Shown: positions 10,040 through 18,972 of the stretch, piece after piece
Layout: every line of letters starts with the position of its first letter
Numbering within the stretch: position 1 is the first letter of the stretch
From: Polyangiaceae bacterium
Lineage (GTDB): Bacteria > Myxococcota_A > Polyangia > Polyangiales > Polyangiaceae
NCBI GenBank assembly: GCA_009781005.1
Contig: WQYX01000006.1
Location: 1-64,000 of the forward strand
Length of the DNA: 64,000 nucleotides
Direction of reading: 5' to 3'
Program-made: the position numbers and the translations under genes
Notes under the pieces: generated by a model
The model's database searches: none
What the model was told of the DNA's origin: nothing
The model's input: only the letters and a program-made list of their open reading frames with translations

Positions 10040-11386
10040 ATGTGGCGACGATCGGTGTATAGTGCAGTTTTTTTTGGTCTCGTGAGCTTCGCGTCTCACC
10101 TCGTCAAGGCAGACCCGCAGACGCCCGTGCAGCCGTCGGCAGTTGCGCCCGGGCCCGACGCATCCGTCACCGAGCAGCGGCCGCCAATCTCTTCACCGAA
10201 GGTCACGTTCGAGGAGGCCATTCGCCGCGCCATGGAGCGCAACCCAAACAGCGAGATTGCCATGCAGGAGATCCGCCGATCGACGGCGCTCGCAGAGCAA
10301 GTGCGTGCAAACTGGCTGCCCACGCTCTCGGCAAATGGCGCGTACACACGTCTCGACAGCGATCGCGTTTTCGGCGGCAACGTCATGACGTACCGCGACA
10401 CGCTGACCGGAAACATCACGCTGACCGTGCCAATCATCCAGGCGCACAGCTGGGCGGCATCGGCGCGCGCGAACGAGACCGTGGATCTGGCCAAGCTCTC
10501 CGCCATCGACGCAAAAAAGCAGATTGCGATCACGACGGGCCGCGCCTTTCTGACGGTCATCGCGCAGCGCCGCGTGCTCGAGAGTTCGGTCAACGCGCGC
10601 GACACCGCTCTCGCTCACGAACAGTACGCAAAGTCGCGCCTCGAAGGTGGCATCGGCAACCGTCTCGATGCCGTGCGTGCGGGCCAGGAGCGCGCGTCCA
10701 GCGATGCGCTCGTGCAGACACAAACACTCGCACTCGAGCGGACGCAAGAGGCGCTCGGCGTATTGCTCGGAGAGAGCAGCCCCGTCGACGTCGTCGAGAC
10801 GAATCTGCCCGAGCCACCAACGCTCGCCGCCGCACTCTCCGAGGCCGAGAAATATCGGAGTGACGTCATTGCCCAGCGTCAACGCGTGGAGATTGCACGT
10901 AAAGCGGTGCGTGATGACTACACGGATTACCTGCCGCTCGTGAGCGCCGTTGCACAGCCTTTCTTGCAGACGCCGGCAACACCGACCGTCCCAGGGGCTG
11001 GCTGGCAGGCCCAACTCATCTTGGCTATCCCGCTCTACGATGGCGGTGCACGCTATGGTCTTGCTCACGAGCGCGCGGCGGTGCACGAAGAGGAGAAGGT
11101 CAGGCTCGACGGCATGCTTCGCCAGGCTCGCTCCGACGTTCGCATTTCCTTCGAGGGTGTTCGTCGTGCGGACGCGGCGCTCGTGGAAGCGCGCGAGGCC
11201 TCGAAGCTCGCCGCCGAGGCGCTCTCGCTCGCGCAGGACGCGTACTCTGCCGGCACCACGTCGAACCTCGACGTCATCGACGCCGAGCGTCGATCCCTCG
11301 ACGCCGCGACCGGTGCGGCCGTCGCCGAAGACGCGGCGCGCCAGGCCAGACTCGATCTCCTCTTTGCTTCAGGGCGTTTTCCCTGA
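10040..11386 (+). CDS. TolC family outer membrane efflux protein
   Basis: Signal peptide MWRRSVYSAVFFGLVSFASHLVKA; TolC/OEP repeats (TFEEAIRRAMERNP, ALSEAEKYRSDVIAQRQRVEIARKAVRDDY); start trimmed so repeat R3 is excluded. Confidence 0.88.
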   Translation: MWRRSVYSAVFFGLVSFASHLVKADPQTPVQPSAVAPGPDASVTEQRPPISSPKVTFEEAIRRAMERNPNSEIAMQEIRRSTALAEQVRANWLPTLSANGAYTRLDSDRVFGGNVMTYRDTLTGNITLTVPIIQAHSWAASARANETVDLAKLSAIDAKKQIAITTGRAFLTVIAQRRVLESSVNARDTALAHEQYAKSRLEGGIGNRLDAVRAGQERASSDALVQTQTLALERTQEALGVLLGESSPVDVVETNLPEPPTLAAALSEAEKYRSDVIAQRQRVEIARKAVRDDYTDYLPLVSAVAQPFLQTPATPTVPGAGWQAQLILAIPLYDGGARYGLAHERAAVHEEEKVRLDGMLRQARSDVRISFEGVRRADAALVEAREASKLAAEALSLAQDAYSAGTTSNLDVIDAERRSLDAATGAAVAEDAARQARLDLLFASGRFP

Positions 11387-11530
11387 AACGCGTTTGCTAA
11401 CCTGCTGCGCGCCGCGATGCCTTCGTTGGGTCCTGCGGTGCCCGCGCACGTACAACAACGTACGCTTCCGCGGGCTCCTCGGACCCGCCTTGGCCTCGCG
11501 GCGCTCGCGACGGTTATCAAACGCGTTTCA
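11384..11530. repeat. palindromic interspersed element, superfamily A/B (copy R4)
   Basis: tgaaacgcgtttgctaacc ... ggttatcaaacgcgtttca; overlaps the tolC-like stop codon. Confidence 0.85.
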
Positions 11531-11651
11531 ATCGACATCTCACGCATTCGAGATTCGAGAGGACAAACGAACGCGCGCGGTCGATCGCTAGAAGCGATGG
11601 CCGCGCGCGTTCTCGTTGTGTGTGCCGTCAGATTGTCAGAGCATCATGCTC

Positions 11652-13250
11652 TTAGCGAGACATGAGCACGGCGTCCGTGCGCCGGTTGGCCAAGCGTCCT
11701 GCGGGGGTCGAATTGTCGCCGATGGGGAGCCGATCCAGTCGGCCCATCGTCTCGATGCGTGATGCATCGATGCCTTTGGCAACGAGTTTGTCTTTGACGG
11801 ACTTCGCGCGCTCGCGGGAAAGATGGATGTTGATGGATTCATCTCCAGTCGAGTCCGTGTGACCCACGAGGCGGATGTGCGAAGACGGGTGGTCCTTCAT
11901 CGCTTGCGCCAGCTTGTCGATGGATTCCTCGCCACCGGAGACCATGGTGGCTGTTCCGGTTTCGAAGTTCACGTTCGGCAGCGTGATGCGGCTGGGCAGG
12001 GGCCTTTCATCAGAGAATTGACGCGAGATGAAGTCGCGTGAGACTTTGTTTCCAGTTGCCCTCGCGCCCTTCTGCTCGATTTCTCCGCTGGTCAGCGACG
12101 TCCGCCCTGCGCCTGCGTCCTTCTTCTCTTCACGAGTCGCGGAGGTCTGTCCTGCATCCTTCTTCTCCGCTGCCTCGCTAGGCGTGGGCGCCGCCGCGTC
12201 TTTCTGCTCGATCTCTCCACTGGTCAGTGCGGCTTGCCCGGCGGCATCTTTCTTCTCCGCCATCTCTTTGTCGACCGCCGAGGTTTGCTCCGCCTCATGC
12301 TGCACCATCGCATCCGTGGCGGTTGGCCCACCATCTGTCTTTCCCAGCCAATCGGCGGCGGTGGTCTCCGCGTCCTTCCTCTCCTTGCCGATCTCTCCGC
12401 TGGTCAGCGAAGCTGCCCCTGCCTCAACGGATGGCAAAGCTACCCCCGCGTCGACGGGAGGCAGTCCAGCAAGTGGCCTTTGGAGCTGCGGCACCTCCGG
12501 CGCACGAACCGTCGGTGCTACTGAAGTGCCCAAGCGTGCGCCGCGCATGAAGTAAAGCAGGCCGCCGATGAGGAGCGCACCAACAGCGAGTCCGCCAAGG
12601 ATGGCGGGCCAAGATGGGCCATGCTTGTGCGGTGCGGTCACATCCACCTGCGGACGCTGGGGGCTGCGCTGAGCCACGCTGACGTGTGGCTCGGAGATGT
12701 CCGCATGCGTTCCGCCAAGCTCGGAGATATCGCGAATACCAATGGAGTTCGCGAGCCCAGTTGGCAGACTCGGATGTTCGAGAATCGATTTCTTCTGATT
12801 CATCAAGAGTTCGGACAGCCCGGCAGCGCCGAGCCCTCGCGTTGCGACTTGCTTTGCAAGCGAGCCTGCAACGAGCGGAGCGAGGAAGCCCATGATGCCC
12901 GATGCGGATTCGCGACGGATGCCATGCTGCTTCGAGAGCATGTCAGTGATGCGCCCGCCCGTGTCGCCGAGCATGCTCGAGCTGAGGCGGCTGCCGGAGG
13001 TCATCATCGACTTCGGATCTGTGATGGCGTCCCCCATGCGTGAGTGGTCCACATCTTTCAGGCTCGAGAGCAGCCCAGCGGCGCCAGATGTCGTCGAACC
13101 TCGATGCATGAGTCCTGCAAAGATCGATGGAACGGCCGACGAAATCGCGCCGCTCGTCTTGGCGGGGGTTTCGCCGATGGAGCCGGCAACCTTGCCGACG
13201 ACATCGGACGACAATCGCGCCTCGATGCTCTCAATCAAACTACCGGTCAT
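11652..13250 (-). CDS. DUF937-like N-terminal plus OmpA C-terminal peptidoglycan-binding protein
   Basis: C-terminal VNFETGTATMVSGGEESIDKLAQAMKDHPSSHIRLVGHTDSTGDESINIHLSRERAKSVKDKLVAKGID (OmpA); N-terminal SIFAGLM...AAGLLSSL; start trimmed to MTGSLIESIEARLS. Confidence 0.85.
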   Translation of the reverse strand: MTGSLIESIEARLSSDVVGKVAGSIGETPAKTSGAISSAVPSIFAGLMHRGSTTSGAAGLLSSLKDVDHSRMGDAITDPKSMMTSGSRLSSSMLGDTGGRITDMLSKQHGIRRESASGIMGFLAPLVAGSLAKQVATRGLGAAGLSELLMNQKKSILEHPSLPTGLANSIGIRDISELGGTHADISEPHVSVAQRSPQRPQVDVTAPHKHGPSWPAILGGLAVGALLIGGLLYFMRGARLGTSVAPTVRAPEVPQLQRPLAGLPPVDAGVALPSVEAGAASLTSGEIGKERKDAETTAADWLGKTDGGPTATDAMVQHEAEQTSAVDKEMAEKKDAAGQAALTSGEIEQKDAAAPTPSEAAEKKDAGQTSATREEKKDAGAGRTSLTSGEIEQKGARATGNKVSRDFISRQFSDERPLPSRITLPNVNFETGTATMVSGGEESIDKLAQAMKDHPSSHIRLVGHTDSTGDESINIHLSRERAKSVKDKLVAKGIDASRIETMGRLDRLPIGDNSTPAGRLANRRTDAVLMSR

Positions 13251-13688
13251 GGGAAATCCCTCCTTTCCAATCCTCGACTCTTTCTTGCGACATCCCATTT
13301 GACGCTGCGCCATGCAGAGCCGATGTCTCGAGCCGAACTGTGCGTGCGCCGTTTTGCTTGGCGCATCGACTGCGGCATTGGCGTTCGCAAGGTGCATGCC
13401 CATACGTTTCGATGTGCACGCCATCGCTCGCGCGCGGCGCCGCACGCGGCGAGCGCAATGAGATCGCGCCCGAGCACGCTCGGCTCGTGCGAGGCATCAT
13501 GCCTCCGAGCGCGACATTCATGGGCGCCCGATCGTCGCTCGTGAGAAGCCGAGAGGTGCGGAGCGATCCCCGCGCGCAGCGGCGGGCGCGCCGGATGCAT
13601 TCGCTCGCCGCAGCATTGTTTCTCAACGTTTCAGCCCGGCGGGAGAGCCGTCGCGAGCGGGAGCGACGACATTTTAAGGAGGCGCGTA

Positions 13689-14828
13689 ATGAAAACCGTA
13701 GTCGGAATGTTCAACACGGCAGGTGAAGCTCAGCGCACGCTCGACGAGCTGGTTCAAATTGGCTTCGGACCAAAGGACATCAGCGTCGTCACGAATCTTT
13801 CCACGCAGCGCACGCTCGGTGGGCGCCCGAGTCTGTCGGCGATCGACGCAAGCGATGTCGGGAAGATCGCCGCGACCGGTCCCATTGCAGACAACCTCCG
13901 GCAGACGTCTGGAGGCAACAGCGGCTTGACCGGAACGCTGCAATACTTCGGGCTCTCTCCGAAACTCGCCGAGCACTACGCTCGCGGCGTCCAGCATGGT
14001 GAGACGCTCGAGTCGCTGACGGTTGAAGACAAGGATGCCGATCGCGTCGTCGCCGTCATGGAGCGACATGCGCGAACCGAACATGATCTCGCCGCGAAGG
14101 CCGCAGCCGCTGCAAGTGCGACTGCTGGGTCGAAGGCGGAGAGCGCCCCTGCCGCTTCGCAGTCTGCGCAGAACCAAGCAGCGCAGCCCGCGCAGAGCGA
14201 TGCTGCACAGGGGCGCGGTCACGTGTTCAACGGCGTAGACGAGGAGCGCCGCATCCCGATTCTGCGCGAAGAGCTTCGTGTTGGGAAACGCGAAGTGGAT
14301 CGCGGCGGCGTACACGTGAGCGTTCACACCAGGGAAACACCGGTCTCCGAAAACGTGAGCCTGCGTGAAGAGCACGTCGAGATTGAACGTCGCGCGGTCA
14401 ATCGCAGCCCGCGCGTCGAAGAGCAATCGTTCAAGAACGAAGAACTCAACTTCCAGGAGTATGCCGAGGAAGCGGTAGCTCAGAAGGATGTGCGCGTCGT
14501 CGAGGAGGTCGTCGTTCGCAAGCGCACGACCGGTCGCGACGAAGTGGTCACGGATAATCTGAAGAGCACAGAGGTCGACGTGAACCTTCTGCGTGGATTC
14601 GATCGCGACTACTACAAGAAGCAATTCGAGAGCGCGAATCCTCAGGGCTCATTCGACGAATACCTGCCCGCGTACGAAGCCGGATATAGACTGCGCGGAG
14701 CAAAGGGCAATCGCTGGGAAGACGTCGAAGCGTCAGCCCGCAGCACGTGGGAAGCCTCACGCCCCGGCACGTGGGATCGCTACAAGGACAGCATCAAGCA
14801 AGCGTGGACCCGCGCACGCAGCTCGTGA
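13689..14828 (+). CDS. YsnF/AvaK (DUF2382) domain stress-associated protein
   Basis: IPILREELRVGKREVDRGGVHV...PVSENVSLREEHVEIERRAVNR; N-terminal GFGPKDISVVTN domain. Confidence 0.85.
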   Translation: MKTVVGMFNTAGEAQRTLDELVQIGFGPKDISVVTNLSTQRTLGGRPSLSAIDASDVGKIAATGPIADNLRQTSGGNSGLTGTLQYFGLSPKLAEHYARGVQHGETLESLTVEDKDADRVVAVMERHARTEHDLAAKAAAAASATAGSKAESAPAASQSAQNQAAQPAQSDAAQGRGHVFNGVDEERRIPILREELRVGKREVDRGGVHVSVHTRETPVSENVSLREEHVEIERRAVNRSPRVEEQSFKNEELNFQEYAEEAVAQKDVRVVEEVVVRKRTTGRDEVVTDNLKSTEVDVNLLRGFDRDYYKKQFESANPQGSFDEYLPAYEAGYRLRGAKGNRWEDVEASARSTWEASRPGTWDRYKDSIKQAWTRARSS

Positions 14829-14914
14829 TGTAACCGTACCGCGCAACCATTAAGTTGCATTGAGGACGCGTTCGCGATCATCGGTCGTGAACGCGTTCTT
14901 GTGCATTCTGCACT

Positions 14915-14953
14915 CATGTGAGAAACGCATGTGAGAAACGCATGTGAGAAACG
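14915..14953. repeat. three tandem copies of catgtgagaaacg
   Basis: Exact 13-bp unit x3 read directly. Confidence 0.95.
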
Positions 14954-14991
14954 GGAGACTTGACGCGTATTGAGTTGCATTACGCTTAGAG

Positions 14992-17321
14992 TTGAGCGAC
15001 CATCAACATCTCCTCTTGAATACCGCCGAATCCCTCTTTGGTCGTATCGACGAAATCCGCGCCACGCTGCATATCGACGGACAGCCCGACGACGCTCTCG
15101 TGGTCCTGTCCTTCAAGGGTGTCGAAAAGATATCTAAGAACTTCGTCTATAAAGTCACCGTGGCGAGCAGCGCCGAGGCAGCGGCAAAGCTGGATGATGC
15201 GCTCGGGCGCGATGTGCTCTTGACGCTCGGCCGCGCCTCGGACGAGTCGGCAACGCTTTTCGTCCACGGGATGATCCAGGAGGTGTGCCCAAGCGGCGTG
15301 GCCGCGGGCAAAAATCAGCGGCAAACCGTCTTGCGCATCGTGCCGAGACTTCAGGAGCTACGCCACAAGCAGCGATGCCAGGTCTTCCAAGACATGACCG
15401 TGGGGACATTGCCAAGGAGCTCTTCAAACCGTGGCAAATCGAAGTCGTCACGCGACTCCTTCCTGACCCTCTCAAGCGAGATTACTGCACCCAAGTCAAC
15501 GAGACCGACTTCGACTTTCTGCGGCGCATCCTCTCGGAGGAAGGGATCCACTTCCACTTCGAACAGGACGACAAGAAAGCCACCGTGGTCCTGGTCAACG
15601 ATCCACGCGGCTATCAACCCATTGCCGACAAGCAGACTATCGCGTACCGCGACGCCGGCGGCGCTCTGACCACAGATCATATCCGCACCATCGTGCGGGA
15701 GCGGCGCGTCCGTCCGGGGTCGGTTGCTTATCGCGATTACAACTTCCTCCGTCCCACGCGCGCCATGCTGGCGAGCAATGAAGCGACGGCGGAGGGTATG
15801 GGCACGCTTGTGGCGCGTGAGGTTTACGAATACCCCGGACACTACAACGATCCGGACGGCGAGAGCATCGGCGTGGGCGAGGACGTGCAAATTCCAACGC
15901 GCAGCGGCAAAGCGCGTGCGAAACTCCGGCTCGAGGAGCAGCGCGCGGACGTCTTCACGTTCTCGGGCACCACGAATTGCCTGCGCATGCGGGTGGGGAA
16001 AGTTTTCGAAATCAACGACCACCAAGACAAAGCCTTCAATCGAAAGTACACCATCACGCGCGTCGAGCTTCGCGGGGAGGGCGCCGGCGCGCCGGCGCTC
16101 GAGCAGGGGGCCAAGTCGGCAGGCACGGGAGTCTCCGTCACCTTCTGGGCTGTTCCAGCGGAGACACCCATTCGCCCGAAGGTGCGCCCGAAGCCGCCCG
16201 CGCACCTGCGCACCGCGCGCGTGGTAGGACCCAAAGAGGACGAGCCGTACGTCGATGAGTATGGCCGCATCAAGATCCAATTCGCGTGGGACCGAGAAGG
16301 CCCGCTCAACGACAAGAGCTCGTGCTGGGTGCGGATGGCTACCCCCGTGGCGCATCACAATCAGGGGATGTACACGGCGCATCGTGTAGGAGCCGAGGTC
16401 ATTGTTGATTTCTTTGATGGCGATGTAGATCGCCCCGTGGTGGTTGCATCCCTCTTCAACGAAGACAACCGGCAGCCGCAAAAGCTCCCTGACGATGCCA
16501 CGCGGGCGGGTCTCAGCATTCCAGGAAACAAGGGCAACAACGAAATCTCCTGCGAGGACAAGGCGGGACAGGAAGAGATCTTTGTTCATGCGCAAAAAGA
16601 TCTGAATGAGCGCATTCTGCACAACCACGATGAGAAGATTGGCGTCAACCAAACTTCTACCATAGGTGCGAATCAGACGGTGACCGTGGGTGCCAACCAG
16701 ACGGTAACCGTGGGTGCGAATCAAACCATTAGCGTGGGTGCCAATCGTACCGTAACGGTCGGAGCTGATGAGAACATCACTGTCATCCACAAGCGCACGG
16801 AAACCGTCCACCATGGCGAGCTTGTGACGATCAAGGAAGACGGCCGTGACCACACCATCTCGAAGGGGGACGACAAGCTCACCGTCTCGAGGGATAACCG
16901 GATCGTCGACGTGAAGAAAAAACACGAGATCCATTCGCAGTCGCGTGAAGAGAAGGTGGATACAACGATTGACGTGAATGCAGGGACATCCATTTTGCTT
17001 CATCACGGCAAAGATGGGAATCTTAGTATCGAAAAGGAGCTTGTGACGATGTGGACACCCTCGGCAGCCGTCACGATTGCCGGAGGCTTGGTCATGATCA
17101 ACGCCAACGATGCCATCGTGTTGACGTGCGGAGCCGCGAGTCTCAGGCTCGATAGCGATGGGACCGTTACCATCAATGGTTCAGCGTCGGTTGGTCTTAC
17201 GTGCAGCTCTTCGAAGCTCACACTCGAACCGTCAACGGCAGATCTCAAAGGCTCGAGCGTCAACGTGACGGCCAGCGGTATGATGGAGTTGCATGGTGCG
17301 TTTACCAGGATCAACTGCTGA
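14992..17321 (+). CDS. T6SS VgrG tip protein, apparently frameshifted at about 15402-15405
   Basis: N-terminus in frame of 14992 (MSDHQHLLLNTAESLFGRIDEIRATLHIDGQ), remainder in frame of 15285 (GDIAKELFKPWQIEV...EEGIHFHFEQ... NQTVTVGANQTVTVGANQTISVGA beta-helix). Confidence 0.88.
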
Positions 17322-17365
17322 TCCTGATGTTGAAGATTTAACAATTGAGTTGGAATGGAATTGCG

Positions 17366-18323
17366 ATGAGCGGCAAACCAGCAGCACGATTCGGCGACAT
17401 GCACACCTGCCCTCAGTCATCAGGTCCAATACCGCATGTGGGTGGGCCCATCTTGCCGCCGAATGCGCCCACCGTGCAGATTGGGGGCCGTCCAGCAGCT
17501 CGCATGGAAGACCACGCCTTCTGCGTGGGGCCGCAGGACACCCTCGCGAAGGGTGCTTTTCCGGTGCCAATCTGCGGAAATCCGGCTGCGCGTATGACAG
17601 ACACAACCGCACATGGCGGTGTCATCACGGGAGGTCACGGTACCGTATTGATCGGCTTGGCGGGCACAGGAGGCAACATTTGGGCGGGGAAAGCAATGTG
17701 CCAAGCTGCTGCCGCCGGGCGCACCTCAGGAAAAAACAAAGCAAAGCTACAACAACTGCGGCGTGGAGTCATCACGCCAGATCATCAATCAAGCGAATAA
17801 GAACGACCCGACGAAGAGCACCATCACAGAAGATCAGTTAGTGAAAACAGCGCTCGACAAGGGATGGGCTTTACGCGGGCACGCACCTGGGGCACCCCAG
17901 CCTCCCCCTGTACCACCTGGGACACCCCCGACATTCTGGGATGGCGGGACGTATCCCGATGGCCGTCAAGCCATCCTAGCTAATTCTGGTGTGGCTTCCA
18001 CAGTTCAGCCAAGCAATTTGAACAACCTGGGGCTGGCAACGTCACGTGGGCAAGGTGTGATTGCCGATCTCGATGCCCATGATCTGTGGATGAAGCCCGA
18101 TGGCACTTCCCCGGCACCACCAAAATCGTGGCATGGCATTGTAGTTACAGGTGTCCAATACGATGACGACGGGAACGTCACTCACGTCATCATTAACGAC
18201 ACGGGGACTGGTCAATGTGGTCGGTCAGTGCCCGTAAGTACTTGGAACACAGCAGTGGGCGCAGTGGCGAACGCAGGTTATGCCCCCGCAAGTCTCAATG
18301 TCACAAACAACCCGATCTACTAA
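17366..18323 (+). CDS. PAAR-domain protein fused to a papain-like (C39-like) cysteine peptidase effector, apparently frameshifted at about 17731-17736
   Basis: PAAR part MSGKPAARFGDMHTCPQ...GGRPAARMEDHAFCVG...GNPAARMTD; C-terminal part NNCGVESSRQIINQ / SWHGIVVTGVQ / VIINDTG resembles a Cys-His-Asn/Asp triad. Confidence 0.78.
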
Positions 18324-18960
18324 GCGGCCTCGGCGCCAGATCATGCTCCTGATGGCAGCAGCAGGGCTGACCGGAGTCGTAAGCATCCTCAGGAGTCAAG
18401 GCATGGCCAAGACAAAACGATTCAAAAGTGTTGTGGAACTGACGCAACTGGCACTAAGGGGGGTCATCGGGAGTAGCCCTGTCGCAGGAGGGGGGCCGCG
18501 CGACTCGCTCCCGGTGCCGGTGCGCCGTCAAGGTCAGCCGCTGATCGCTTTCATGTTTTACTTCTACGCATTCACTCCTGATATTGCTTGGGTGTCGCCG
18601 CCCGGCGAGGTGGCATGGCTCGATCCGGTCAGCGGCAAGCTTATTGCGAAGACCACGGTGACGCCTGCTTACTTTGGCCAGACGCGTTCTCCTGATGCGG
18701 GGCCAATGGAGTGGAAGTTCAGTATGCCGTCAGGCATGACTGTCGACTCGTTCGATAAACTGCGTAACCGCCTGCCTGTGCTGTACGACGTGCTGTTCGA
18801 AGCATGGGCCACCAGCCCTTCCATACGGTCCAGCGCCTTGCACGACGCGGCACGCGAGTTTCTGAAGGCCTTTGATGTCGTCAGTGAGCCACCGCTCTTG
18901 CCCTACTACAACGCCCTTGGTCGCGAATACTTTGAATGGGTACGGGCATTGGCCAGATAA
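18280..18960 (+). CDS. unknown protein, candidate immunity protein of the preceding effector (true start may be 18343, 18352 or 18403)
   Basis: Follows the effector tail with overlap; no recognised domain. Confidence 0.55.
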   Translation: MPPQVSMSQTTRSTKRPRRQIMLLMAAAGLTGVVSILRSQGMAKTKRFKSVVELTQLALRGVIGSSPVAGGGPRDSLPVPVRRQGQPLIAFMFYFYAFTPDIAWVSPPGEVAWLDPVSGKLIAKTTVTPAYFGQTRSPDAGPMEWKFSMPSGMTVDSFDKLRNRLPVLYDVLFEAWATSPSIRSSALHDAAREFLKAFDVVSEPPLLPYYNALGREYFEWVRALAR

Positions 18961-18972
18961 CACCCAGGTCCC

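Noticed and set aside
16660-16770. DNA tandem repeats in the C-terminal part of vgrG as a mobile or CRISPR-like array
   Set aside because: They encode the usual VgrG beta-helix heptads (NQTVTVGA) and are explained by protein structure.
15351-17006. 551-aa minus-strand ORF opposite vgrG, and similar shadows at 2441-3430, 23681-25147, 2494-2904
   Set aside because: Opposite to confidently identified genes; composition typical of shadow frames.
17731-17737. A AAA AAC heptamer as a programmed -1 frameshift site in the PAAR/effector gene
   Set aside because: The heptamer is in the right phase, but -1 slippage leads to a different frame from the peptidase domain, which requires +1 (or -2); a simple one-A indel explains the data better.
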